Source: Numida meleagris
Lineage: Eukaryota; Chordata; Aves; Galliformes; Numididae
Assembly: GCF_002078875.1 (NCBI RefSeq)
Contig: NC_034412.1
Location: forward strand, 6,829,759-6,893,758
DNA length: 64,000 nt
Direction: 5' to 3'
Within the stretch, counting starts at the first letter, position 1. Each line of letters starts with the position of its first letter. This document shows, one piece after another, positions 23,401 through 36,189 of the stretch. A program made the translations under genes and the position numbers. The notes beneath the pieces were generated by a model. It did not search any database. It worked only from the letters and a program-made list of their open reading frames with translations, and was not told the DNA's origin.

Positions 23401-25526
23401 GATCTATGTTCATTTGAACATTTGTAGAAATTGCATGCAGCTGTCAGTCCTAACAGTCAATCCTGTTCATTGAAAAAGAATTGTGGACATTTAAAGTCAA
23501 CTTACATATGTTCAATCAAAAGTATTTGGTTTCTTGTTTCAGAGCTTTCTACTTCATCCTTCTTATTTTTGGGCTGGTTTCACTGTTTTCAGGGATGAAA
23601 TGCAAAAGAGAAAAACAAGTTTTCAAAGCTTATCTCATTTCTTGATTGTGCTGTTTGTAAGAACTACCTGATGCCAGCAGCAAGTGGAATAAAAGCAGCA
23701 GGAGCAGAGAGATGTAAAGCAATCTCTGAATTTGATGGCAAGGCTTAGCAGTCAGCAGGAGATCTTTGCAAGGTGCCTGTTGGCTCTGCAGTAGAGCAGA
23801 GCAACTCCTGACAGCTTGATGTTTTGTTTTTTTTCCTGGCGTCCTGCTGGGTGGATGGATGTGAGGAAACTCTTCTGCAAGTAGAATATTCAATTAAAAG
23901 TGATTCAGAATTGTGAACCAAAGCTAGAGGCCATACAGGAGCATACTGGCAAAGAGCATGTCCACATGAAAGGTGGGTTGAAAGAGAAAAGAGAATGTGG
24001 CACAAGGAGTAAATAGTAAGCATGGCTGTCCCTCACCACTTGCAAGGGAAAACATTTTGGTTAGTAATGTGAAATAAAGGATGAAACTATATTTAAACTG
24101 CAGCCATTATTAGTGCAAGAAGTCTTTTGCTTTCCTTGTACACAAAGTGATTGAAGCGAATGAAGGGCAACAAAAACATTGTTTTCCTTCTATGTTGCTG
24201 GAAATCTAAGCTGTGAAGCAAGGTATTGAAAAATTATGGTACCATTTTTGCTTATGGAAATCCCCAACAGTTGCTAGATTTTGTAGTGTAGAGCTAGCAA
24301 TTAGCAAGCCGGGTTAAAATACAACAGACATTCCTATTGTAAGGTTTTACACTGCTGCCTATCCGTGTTGGTGTTGTTACGTTGTAAGTCCATGAAAACC
24401 TGAATGCAGTGTGCTCTGCAACTGTTTCCTCAAGCCAGCCTGTTGGTAGATCACAGCAGGAATAGAGAGTTCTGCATATCCCCTCTACTTTCATAAGGTC
24501 TGAGTAATGCAATTATAAATACAGACACTATATCCCATGTTCTAGTTTGTGAAAGATGAAAGCTTGTGTAACATCTAAGTATATCCATCTATCTGAACAT
24601 GCATAAAACCAAAATCTCACACATCTAGATACTAAATATAATGCTCTATTAATAGTTAGGGATGTGGCACAAGCTAGCATTTGTTATCTGCCCTTAGAGC
24701 ATTAACCTGGTGGGATTGAGGCAGTGGTGATGGTCTGACCCTGTAAGATGGTAAATGCTCACAATCTCATTGCCCTCTCCAGCTATAAGGGGTGCTCAGC
24801 AAATCCTGTAAGCGGGAATTATATTTACCAAAATAAGTCCTCCTTCTCTTGTTGTGATCAGTTGTATTCCTGAATTAGTAAAAAACATTAAGAATCCTTT
24901 AAAAATCAACATTAAAAATTGGCATACAATTCCTGTTCATCCAGTGCAAACAATGCCTGATTTGAAATTTCTAATGTAACCTAAGTGTAGTTCTAAGCAG
25001 CTAATGAAGCTCATGAATATATCGAGTGAATGATCAGGAATTATAATCATGAAACATCATGAATATTTAGAAATGAGAGAGCCTGAAGCCATCTCCCATT
25101 AGTGTGCACAGCTGCAGGCAAGCCAGGGGAAACTTGGGTTGTAAGTACTCCATGTCAGTTTTACTTTGCATATATATTTAATAGATATTGACAGAAGTCA
25201 CAATCTGGTTTTCAGTTTCACAGCAGCTTGCTGTTGCAAATCAGGGATTAAGTTTTCTTATAAATACTGGTTTCTAGAGAGCGGAGACAGCTGTTGAGGT
25301 GAAAAGTGCTGAGGTCAGACAGAAGAAAGGAGAACACAGATAATGAGATATGTCAGATGTGAAGGAAAAGACTGATGAGATCGTCAGCCCTCACAAAGTG
25401 TGCAGTGGGATGAGTTCAGCCAAGGGCTTGTAGGAGGGAAAGGTGTTAGATGTGATGAAGTGAGATTATAAGCATATATTCGGCATTGAAAGTTCCTCTG
25501 CTTATGCGCTCACATGCATAGCACAG

Positions 25527-25550
25527 ATTTATTTATTTGTTTATTTATTT
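25527..25550. repeat. (ATTT)n short tandem repeat
   Basis: About six ATTT units with one G interruption, followed by CTCGAG. Confidence 0.9.
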
Positions 25551-28159
25551 CTCGAGCACGATTGTGATTAAAGGCTCAGAGGGGGGACAGAATCAGTTAT
25601 CTCCCTTGGATTTGACAGCCTCAGCTTTCTGAGGAGTTTGCCATAGAAAGGGAGGCATAGACAGCTTCAAATGCATGGGAGCAATCAAGAGCTACGGCGA
25701 GTGAAGCTCGGGAACTATGCATTCATCATAATAACTCATCGTGGTGCACTTTCAGCATTTATACATAATGATTAAGATCTGTGGATTTTGGAAAACTTCT
25801 GCTCATGTTACAGCCATCTCACAGCCACTTTGAATAGCAGCAGGCACGTTGCTCTCGTGGTACCGGCTTGCACTTGCAACTTGTGCTGTGCATGTGGTTT
25901 GAGGGCAGGTGAAATACATCTGTTTCATGGTAACATTTTTTAATAATTTTATGACAGCAGGCAGATTATTGACATATGTTAGTACAATCTCTATTTTAAC
26001 TCCCAGTCTTTGTGTTACTTTTTTGCAGTGATTCTTATCTTTTTCTGATTGTGTTGTTGGGTCTCCAGCAAGGAATATCATCTTGTTGCTTTTGACAGTC
26101 TCACAAAACACATCCAACTAGGTGTAGTAGTGGCAGATCAAGATCCAGATCCCTAGAGCTTTTCACAAAAAGGGTGGTTATAAAGGATGGATGGCATCTG
26201 TTCAGGGTCATCCAAAAATGTTAATGATTGGAGAAATCTTTGCACTTTGTAGCATAAGCTCATTTTCAACTGAAGCTTTGCTGTGACTTGATAAAGCTCT
26301 AAACAATTCTCCATCCAGACTTCGGCTGTTTGTGGAAATGAGCTTGGACTTCCTATTGTAGTATAAAGTTAAAATTGATTATAAACAGTGAAAGTTTTGT
26401 CCTAAGCCCCAGAAATATATTGTACACATATGACCTGTGCAATCCTATAGCTCTGTATCTTCATGCAGTGTACTTAGAAAATACCCCAGCTGCTGTCTGC
26501 AATAGGCATTTTTGTGTTCTGGGGCACAGTGGTGGTTTTTCTTGTTCGCTTGTTTTGCAGGGATATTTTAGCTGAACTTTATACATTCTGTGTTGAATTG
26601 TAATCTAGAGAATGAAGCTTTTAAATATGTGTGATCTACCTTGCATAATGAACTTCTTTTCCTGCTCAAATTAGTAAAAAGATTTAGTGAAGTGAAACAT
26701 TTCATTTTTCCAGAGTGGAATCTTATTTTAAAGAAGCTGAGAAGAAGATTCAGAAGCTGTAGAAAGAAGAATGTGGGAGTTCTTAAGCTTTAACTATTGT
26801 ATGATTGTATTTTAATAATATGCACTCGTTTGCAACTAGTCAGGTTATACGTAGTGCTTCTCTAAACATACACAAGGGCGTAAGTCTATTTGAAGATTCA
26901 GCTGAAAAGTTGTGTCATTTCCAAAATTGGGTAGGTTTCATGCTGCCATGTTATTTTACCCACTGCATATGGAAAATATCGGGTAGTGACGAGAGCACGC
27001 CACAATTCTTTCTGAGAACAAAGGTATATCACGTAATGAAACACTGAAGAGTAAAAACTGGAATTATTTATTAACATCCAGAGCACTAATCAGCCTTGGG
27101 AGTAGCCCGTGCAGTTTTATGCCATACAATCCTCTTCTCAAAATGGATTTCCAGCTCTCAGTGCACAGCATGGCTGTGGTATGTGTGCTGTGACAGGGAG
27201 CAGCTGTTTACCACAGTATCAAGCAGCTGAAAAATATCCTGAAGCTGTAAAATCTAGTCTAGGCATGTTTTTTTCCAAGAGGACAGTTTATTGACAAAGA
27301 TTAAAGTTAATTTTGGAGCAGTGTTCAATAATGTAAAGAGCTTTATGTTTATTTTTCTCCTGTCTATGTCTGTGGACCTTCTGAAGCTAATTGGGTCTCT
27401 TGGCACATCACATTGCATAGTGGTTTGGCCTTACCTATGTTGTGAATTCAGCAAGCGCTTTTCAAAGCACTCAGGTGTTATGGGGCCTCTCTTGGGAATC
27501 CACTGCTTCCTGAGGAAGGCCAGGTGCCTCATGCCTTCTAATTCTGTCTTTGTAACTTTCAGTGTGCCCTCCTTTGAGCTCCTGGCTCCCAGGTGTCCAA
27601 TGTATCTTTGATAGGAAAAAAAGTAGTTGTACTTGTGTTGAAGTATCTTTTAAACTAGTTCAAAGTACATACAATTCTATGTCCTCCTTTAGGCAATTGT
27701 GGGTGGACTTTGCATCCATGCAGAGGCAGGATTTGGGTCTAATTGTTGATAGAAGCATTGAAGGTGGAATTGCTGATAGCAAAGTATAGCTCCTCTGTTG
27801 GTGAGTCCAGCTGAGATCTGTGCTGTCACCAGGCAATCTCACTGATCTCACTGCTCTGTTACCAGTGGGCTGGTGTGCGTTTGGGTCCAGCAGGAGACTT
27901 GCCTTCTGCTGGCCATTCCTGGAGGAAGGCTCTAGGTGCAAGCAAGTGGAGCACAAATCATCTACTTCTTTACCATCATCCTGTCTAACCCCACTTCACT
28001 TAGCTATTATTTGCCAGATATTACTGTGGTTCAGGCTTTGCTTTAGTTCTATGGTGGAAGAGAAGGACACCACAGGGTTCTTTGGGGCTGGAATTAAGCC
28101 ATTGGAAGTGTTTCCTACAAGACACTGATGTATCCTCTAACATCCTCAAGAGTTTCCTT

Positions 28160-28213
28160 CTTCAAAGGAGAAGGAATTAAAGGAGGAGAAGGAATTATTA
28201 AATCTCCTTTGCC

Positions 28214-28245
<32 letters not shown>
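28160..28245. repeat. Purine-rich tract with (GA)n microsatellite
   Basis: From 28214 the plus strand is a run of about 14 AG units ending GCGAG. It is preceded at 28164-28197 by a tandem near-duplication of GGAGAAGGAATTA. The microsatellite is one of the longer perfect simple repeats in the window. GA tracts like this bind GAGA-type factors and can form triplex DNA, but no function is shown here. Confidence 0.9.
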
Positions 28246-28246
<1 letters not shown>

Positions 28247-31200
28247 TTTGGTCCTTGGGAGCTTCCAAAAAGAGTTCCATCTTTTCCAAAATGCAGCACA
28301 GAGCATGCAGTTGAGGAAGTGGCCAAAACAGCTCTATTGAGGTGGAACTTCCCACAGGATTCCCTCTGTAATTGTTCATAGTCAATTTTATGGATATTGC
28401 TGGTGGTCTAACAGCCATGGTTTGTAGGCACAAATGGCAGAAACTAATTGCACTTTGCCACAGTGTTATAATCTGGTACTAACCTCTATTTTTAATCTGG
28501 TTTGATTTGTTTTCACTAGAAGGAGTGGATGGTCCAGGCTGTGACACATCTTGAAATTGAAACGTATGAGCAGTTCTCTTGTGCAGAGAGGACAGTGGCT
28601 CATTAGTGTGTTGCCACGAAAAGGAATGTTACACTCGGTGTTATGCAAGACAATCACTTCAAAATTATAAGCAATTTGCTTCTATACTAAGATATTAAGA
28701 GTAAACTTAATCTGTTTAGTAACTGGTTTCTACCACTATTCTCATTAAAAGAGGTTATGTCACCCTCTATTTTCTAAAGGGTAAAAAAAATGTTACAATA
28801 ATGAGGAATGTGCTGAATAGATGCATGATTATTTTTTTTTTAAACTGGGAAAGGTACTAACTAGGGGAAATGCAAATGCCTGACCTTTAGATTTCTGGTG
28901 GAGTTTTGAATGTGTGCCTTTGTTTTGAGAAGAGAAATTCTTAGATTATTCGTGCTGGAATTGGAGAGGATGGCTTTGAAGACTAAACCATGGAATCTGG
29001 CCACTGAAATAAGGATTCTGAAGAACTATGTCTCCAACTGTGTTATGTCGGAAGGCTACAAATGAGGAATAATTTTAAATTGTGCTCTCTGGTAATTTCA
29101 CTATGTTGATGTATCTACATCAGTTTGTTTTTTCACATGTAAAATTCTAACAGAAAAACAGCCACTCACTCCCTTCTTGTTTTCATTGTGTTGTGGTTGA
29201 TTTCAGCTGTAAAGTCTTTGTGATGGTGCACATCATTTGGCATAAGCAATCACACAAATGCTCTGACAGATCCATGCTCAATGCATCTTATTGCTGTTAT
29301 ATAAAACCAATCACTGCTTGTGTACCTGGTGCAGACAGGCTCTGCCTCCTCTGCTGAACATTGTGTTCTTTCCCATCACGTTAATTGTGAGATAGACACT
29401 GGTCCCTATTTGCATCCTTGCTAGAAACCCATGATTAATTGTGATCTAATACTAACCAGTTTCTGGTGCTCGACTGCAAATCGTGAATGATCTTTTTGCC
29501 AAGCAGTGTCACTCACATAGCTATTAAGCTAAAATAAATCTTCAAGAGAGAGAAAAGAAAACGTGTTTAAAACAGTAAGAAGTTGGAGTGGAAGCCCTTT
29601 TCTCTAGTGAGTCTTTGATGCAAATAATGAATCTTAAACTGCGTTATAAATGGCATGAAGGATGGGTTGAGCATTCACTCCCTTCTTCCTGTTGAGAAAT
29701 CACGTGTGAACAGTCCTTGATTCTCAATTACAGGCTTTTTTCTTCAGAATTATTGAATGGCTTCTCATGTAAACATGTTTCAGCCTGCTGAAGGATTACA
29801 GATGTGTTTTGAATACTCTGCTTCTGTGCAGTTTGCTGCCTTTAAGGATGTGGCATTGGCACTCTATTTCTTGGTTGGATGAATATGGTTCTAGCAAAGA
29901 CTTCAGAAATATAATCAGAGCTAAAACTATTTTTTTAACAACTGATAGGGGAAGATGGCTGACTAAGGGATCTTTACATATTCTATTCTGGGATTCTTGA
30001 GCTGAACCTTACTAGAGGCATTGTTATGAGGAAAAAATATCTTCTGTAATATTTGATGTGGTGAAACATTAAGCATATGTATGCGTATGCATTTCTGTGT
30101 CAGGATTTAAGCCTTAGGCATTGTCAGCATTTGTTCAAGCCCTTATCTTAAATCATTTAAGCATTGGCCTCTCCAGAGCTGTGTTAATCATCACCAAATT
30201 TTGTGAGCTAATGGTGCTAATACACTTAGGAGGAAAGAGTGTGCCAAACAAATTTAACTCTGTAGATCTCTGTCTTATTCTGTCAGAGATATTCGTGCTG
30301 TTTTGTGCTGCCTAGGCACAGAAACTTTGTATAGGGATATTTACCTTATTTTATCTTAGGACAAAGAATACGTTGGAAGGATAAGATATGGTTGATGATC
30401 TTGCTGTAAGTAAGAGATGTGCTAGCGTGTACTAATTTGCATAATGCAAATCCCTACTGACCTCCCACTCTTTTTTTCTTTCTTAAGTTGTTGCTGAGCA
30501 TAGCTGTATTACTTAAAAGGTAAGTGAGTCCCAGATATGGAACAACTGCATAAGAACATGTGTAGTTTCAGGGAAGAACAAACAAACGAAAAAACACCCA
30601 GACCTTTTTCTGAGGGTCTTGTTTCACTTCCTTGTAACATTCTTCACCATCTGTCATTGTCCAAGCTAAAAGAGACTGACATTTTGGCAAAGTTGTGAAT
30701 TTTGAACACCATTATCTGTTCCCTTCAAGAGTTCCACAATTATTACAATGCCCCTAGTCTGGTTGTGCAGAATTCTGTCTGGTTACAGACTTTAAAAAAG
30801 AAATGTAGGTTCTTTAAGGTGAATTTTGTGCACTTTTTTTCCTAGCAAATCTGCTGAAGTTTATTTTATAAACCTATTGCAAAGGATTTGCTCTATTTAC
30901 TAATGAAATACAGCAAACTGAAAAGCAATTTGCCTTTTAGTTGCAAAGTATACAGCAGTTTAGGACAGCAAAGAGTAAGTCTGAATTTTACAGGAGGAAT
31001 TTATTGCCAAAATAAAAATTGAAATTATATCATCTCAGCAGCTTGAGAAACATTAGAATAGCACTGTTTTGCATGCAGAAAATGTACTAGGTCAGTTACA
31101 GTTACCTGTGATTGATAGACTCGAGTTCTGAAAGGCAATATAAATGCTAGAGAGACAGTATGTAAAGGTAGATATAGAAATGTAAAGTGGAACTTACAAG

Positions 31201-32397
31201 ATATTGCAGAAGATTAATGTTACTGGGTAGGTCAGCACTGAAGCAGTTTGTAACAACTTGATAGCAAACTTTTCAGTCTTATTTCACTGAAATCTCTTAG
31301 AACTTTTTGAGTTACAGATGCATTAAAATTTCAAAAATGTTGAGAAAATGTATTGTCAAGTGTTGCTATGGATTTCATTGAGAGTTTTGATTGACCCATG
31401 TCCAGCTTCTGGATACTTACTTTCATTTGCTTACGTAATATTAAAAGAAGTCATGCATAGGCAAAGATAGAGCTGCCTGAATGATGAAACTGTCATCCCC
31501 TTCAAAATGACAAAATTGTCTATAAAAGCCTTGGGAGCTTGCAGATGTTTCATTTCAAGTTCTTTATTACCTCTTGATTTTTATAGATTTTTTTAATATT
31601 CTTCCTGCTTTTCTACTGAGAAAGTCATGTTATTCCAAGAGTTACAAAAAACAGCCCATATTGATCTGAAGTAGTCCAAGATGCAGAGACGTTTTCAAGA
31701 GATAGGGCATGCTGTCTGCAAGGCTAAATCTTGGGAAACCTTCACTAAGGAAGACCCATGTCTCCATTTCTGCAATTTTTGTCTTCACCTTTCCGTTAAA
31801 TGCTATCCCAGAAATGATGGTGGAATACTAGCTGTTTAAAATGCTAGAAGCTTTTATTGCGTCTGAATTTGTCAAAAAGTTTGGGATACATTTTAATATC
31901 ATTCTTAAGTATCTAGAACCTGTGAAACAACAAATTCCTGCATAAGTTCTTTCTTCCTTTGAAGTGCAATATGAAATCTCTTCTATGCTGTGGCTGATTG
32001 TATCCCAAATCATTTTAAGCTGCTGATTGATTTTCTCTTGCATCCTGTAGGCTATTTGGTTTAGTAGAATAGTTTGTGTAGGGAAATGTAGAGGCTGATT
32101 TTATCCTGTGATTAATCTCATGCATGACAGTCGAGAGATACTTTCAGTTTTTGTGGGTTTTTTTTCTGTATTTTTTTTCACAAAAATCTTTCATTTATTC
32201 ATGGCTGTCTCATAAATGCCTACACAGCTAACTGGATGCTGTTTCTAATATTCCTTCTTCTGTGGCGTGGTAAAGCCAGATAATCCGCTCATAATTAGAG
32301 ATAGCTTCTTTTATGAACGTTTCTGAAATAATTCAGTCAGCAGCTGTTCCTCCCTCTAGTGACAGTAATCCATTTGAAGTATGCTTCTTTCATGTAA

Positions 32398-32520
32398 CTA
32401 TTCTCACAAGAATCTCAGGAGGTAAGGATCCGTGTGCCCTGTTTTGCAGGCAGACTCTCAGGAACAGAGTGATTTACTGAGAATCACACAAGTCCGTGGA
32501 TGAGCAAGGATTTGGATATT
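32398..32520 (-). mobile_element. MIR SINE fragment
   Basis: Read on the plus strand, the segment follows the reverse complement of MIR block by block: TTCTCACAAGAATCTCAGGAGGTAAGG (as 'cctcacaacaaccctatgaggtagg'), GTTTTGCAGG ('ttttacagatg'), CTCAGGAACAGAGTG ('ctgaggcacagag'), GAATCACACAAGT ('aggtcacacagct'), GAGCAAGGATTTGGA ('agagccaggatttgaa'). Spacing is preserved over about 120 bp, so the call is firm despite heavy decay. Confidence 0.75.
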
Positions 32521-33565
32521 TCTTTTCACTTCATAAGCTTGCTTTCTAATAGATGAATTGTCCTTTCTCTCTTAGTTGGGAAGCATAGCTACTGGTTTTG
32601 AGTTGGTCTCTTGCACACCTCCGGTGAACCTCTACACAGCGAATTTACTTCTCTTAATGGCATTTCTCAGTCTCCCTCAACACAATCCACCAGTTTTCCT
32701 TAACTGCGAGTTTTCCCTGCCCACGGGCCACAAATGGAAAAGCACTGGTGTGGGCTAGGGTTTTCCGGATAAATCAGCAATATGGAACAGGAAAAGAAGT
32801 TATTTTTCTTTTATCTTTTTAGTGCTGCTGTCAGGGTGGCTCTCAAGTTGCTTGGACATTCTAGACCAGATTTCGTACCCAAATCATTTGTTCCTTTGCA
32901 TTACTTAACCTAAAACCTTGTTTTTACCTCCCTTACAGTGGAATTTCATGTGATTATGCAGTTTATCATTTAAATTTGACTGCTACTGTGTGGCACAAAA
33001 ATGGGACCAGGTCTTCTCTGTTAAATCTTTAGCTAACTGAAAGTTGAGCAGAAACCAGTTTCCTGTAACTTCACACTTACTCATATTTACAGATTCATCC
33101 CACTGAAAACTGGCAGTGGAAGTTTGGGTAATTTTAATTTGTGATATAAAAAACTATGGTAGGAGCTACTTAAACTGCGAAAGTTGGAGGTGCAATAGCA
33201 GCATGTCTAGCACACAAGAATTTCCACCAAATCACTGCTATAAAACCTGTCCTTCAGTTAGATGCCTCTGGTGTCTCTGATGTTGTGTTGGGTCTGGACT
33301 TCCTAGATGGAATTGTATGTGCTCAGCACCGAGCAAGTGAAAAACAAATCAAATGTCCCCTGCTTCGCTGCCCACCTTCTTCTGACTGCTCCTTCTGTCA
33401 GCCTCCTACTCTTGCTTGTAGTAGACTTGTGAACCAGACATAAGTGTTGGTATGAGAAACATGAGGCAGAAGGGCAGAGCTGGAGAAAATTAACAGCAAG
33501 GCGATGTTCTAAGATGAAGTACAAATATTATATCAGTCAAAAACCAACACATCCTTCAGTTGAAC

Positions 33566-33735
33566 CCTACAGCAGGTTGCCTAGGGAGGTTGGGGACTTT
33601 CCATCTTAGGAGACACTCGAAACTCCAGTGGACGTGACCCCCAGCAATTTGCTCTGCTTGGCCCTTCTCTGGGCAGGGAATTGCATTAGATGATCTCTAG
33701 AGAACCCTGCCAACATCAGTTCTGTGATTCTGTGC
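33566..33735 (+). mobile_element. CR1 LINE 3' end (older copy)
   Basis: CAGGTTGCCTAGGGAGGTT, GGAGACACTCGAAACTCC, TGGACGTGACCCCCAGCAA, GAATTGCATTAGATGATCTC and TTCTGTGATTCTGTG appear in CR1 order. It is more diverged than the copy at 5799-5996. It belongs to the branch whose terminal unit reads attctgtg rather than attctatg. Plus orientation, 5'-truncated. Confidence 0.85.
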
Positions 33736-35363
33736 AATAGATGAAGGCGGCTTAAGTAACTTGAGTTGTTTTCTATTTGGGGCAGGCAACAGAGTGAATC
33801 TTATTGTCTGTTGGGCTAGGAAGCTGGTGGTTGTGTCTATGCATCTAAGCCCATAGTGTCCTTAAATACATGGGTTCTTTTGGCAAATTGAAATAGTCTT
33901 CGAGCATGGAGCTGCTTTTCTGTCTTTATCTGTGGGGAATGGAGCTCTGAATCTTCCCTGAGATGTACACTGAAACTTCCACTCACCCTCAGATCTTACT
34001 GTGGCTGGCAGGTCAAAATCTTTGCATATACTCATCTTTGTTAATTTTGAAAATGGGCATATTAGTATTCAAAAGTTTAAATTTTACTTTGTATGTGCAA
34101 AGCAAGCATATTTGTGTGTAGCCAGTGATGGACGTGCAGGGCTCAATGCGCAAGTGTGGTGACCTCTGAGGTTGTCCGCTTTCTGCAATCTGCAGAACAA
34201 TTCTCTCTGACTGTTGTAATACTTAGTTCAGTGGTTTGCAAAGTGAATTGAAGAGGCACAGGTGGAAGAGAAACAAAAGTGTGAAGTATTATGATTACAC
34301 GATTCTTTTGTTCAAGCTAAAGGGTCCTGAATAGAACAACACTTCATTCTAAGTGTTTTCCTCCTCTTGAACACCTGATCTCTGAATGTTTTGCAGGTCT
34401 TTCTGTTCTAATTGTCTGCAGATGATGAAGGAAAAATGTTTCCTATTGAGGATATTGTGAGCAGATGCTGAATTCACAGCAGATTACAATATACTGAATC
34501 TTTGCAGTTTTTCTCCGAGGACGAGAAACTGCTGAGACTACACATTATTTTATTGGAGAAAACAGCAGAAATATATATTTCCACTGTGTCAGTCTATCCT
34601 CCCATGCCAGCTGAAGCCTATGCAGTGAAATATATCCATTCTGCTAAACACAAAACAACAACCAAACAGTAAAAATACACCAACCTTCCAATTCATCGTT
34701 AACTTTCAGTTCAGAGGTTGCTGCATTAATTCTATTAATGTACATAGGGCGAGCTTTGGTCATACAGGATTGTCCGTGAGGTCTTAGGTTGACAGAGTTA
34801 TTCCACTGAAGCTGAGAAAATAATTAGGCTACAAAAGAGAAAATGTGCATATTTCCAATCCCAGTTAATGCTGTCTATTGACTTTCTCAAATTGACATTG
34901 AAGATTTGACTCAGATAATTGCCTTCTCCATACACTTTAATACTTGCTATTGATTTCAGCAAAATGCTAGGGAAGAAAGAAAAAGGCAAAGCCTAAAAGA
35001 GCTGTCTGCTGTGTGCATGCACACATTTGCTGCTGTTGAGGACTTCAAATGTGGTAGAGACCTGAAGCATTGTGTGCTGGCTCCACTGGCAGGGCTAGAA
35101 AAGCTCCAGAGCTGGGGGGCCAGTAGGTGATAATGAGAATGCTCTTGAAAGGCAGAAAAATGTTTCAAAAGAAATATGCAAAAGCTGCACTGACTTAGTA
35201 CAGGTAGGTGCAAATAGAAGAGGTGTGCATGAACTTATGGAAACAAATTTCTTCTCCATATTTAACACAAATCTGACCACTCGTGCTTCTTATAATAATT
35301 CTGATCCAACTTTCCACAGTGTGGTAATTTGTGCTTATCAACACCCCCATCCCCTTCAACAAG

Positions 35364-35410
35364 GAGTACCTCACTTTCTGTATCTGTCACAAGAAGGAGA
35401 TGAGAACTTA
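35364..35410 (+). mobile_element. MIR-like fragment (weak)
   Basis: GTACCTCACTTTCTGTATCTGT (35366-35387) aligns with the MIR block 'gtgcctcagtttcctcatctgt' in the sense direction with few mismatches, followed by a purine-rich stretch as in MIR. The upstream match is poor. Confidence 0.3.
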
Positions 35411-36173
35411 AAAGTTTTGATTTTCTAGGTTAAAGCCTGGTATAAATTGGCATGCTCAGAGAACAGAAGTCACCTGCTTTTTACAGCTTTCACTAAGAGG
35501 CAAATTCCTCTTCAGAATGCAGTTTCAGCTGCAGCTAATTAGTTTATGTAGCTCATCTTTTACACTGTCTTTTAGGTTATGAAGATAGACTAAACAGGAT
35601 GAATAGGGAAATAAACACCTACAGAATTTTAATAATAACCAATCCCTAGATGTTTCCCTAGCATAATGCACACTGAGATATCTTTATAAGCCAAATGCTG
35701 TTGGGACACAGAAGCTGCGGCAAAGCCCAGAAGAGCAATTCACTACTGGCTACTTTTAAGTACAGAAGGGCTGCTTACTCTGAGATGCTTTTCACAGCAG
35801 GAATTGGGATTTAGAAGAACTTAGAGGGAAAAAAATGAGTCCATGCAGTTCTGGGGAGGTGAAGAAGCAACCCGATAAATCTTTCCTGAGGTGTCATGTC
35901 AAGGTTGATGTGGGTGCTGTATCTGTGTTCACCTCTATGGAGGTAACTTTCAAGTGGGTGACATCTGGACTTGGATGACGGTCTCACAGTGAAAAAGATC
36001 AGAAAATGTTGTGTTGCTTTTTAGTTGTGCATTACTCAGATTTATCTGGCACTATTGAGCTTTTAGTGAATACCCTCATTGTCGAGATATTTTTTCTACT
36101 TTAGCTGTTTAACTGTCACATCAGTTGCTAAATATGTATATTTGCACCTTTGGTGATAAAAGAGAATAGGTTC

Positions 36174-36189
36174 TTTTTTTTTTTTTTTT
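36174..36189. repeat. Poly-T run
   Basis: Sixteen uninterrupted T with no SINE body attached. Confidence 0.85.

Larger units (their letters stand above)
20424..33565 (-). other. PEX5L: PEX5L upstream intron, middle segment
   Basis: Long AT-rich intron. Contents: an ATTT repeat (25527-25550), a GA microsatellite with adjoining purine-rich duplication (28160-28245) and a clear MIR fragment (32398-32520). Open frames reach 113 codons (20782-21123) without recognisable domains. A segment near 24990-25110 holds two copies of CATGAATAT and several ATCATGAA-type words. No RNA gene was identified. Confidence 0.6.

Noticed and set aside
25803..26117. 104-codon minus-strand open frame with reasonable amino-acid composition
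   Set aside because: No motif or family recognised; length is within chance expectation for the window.
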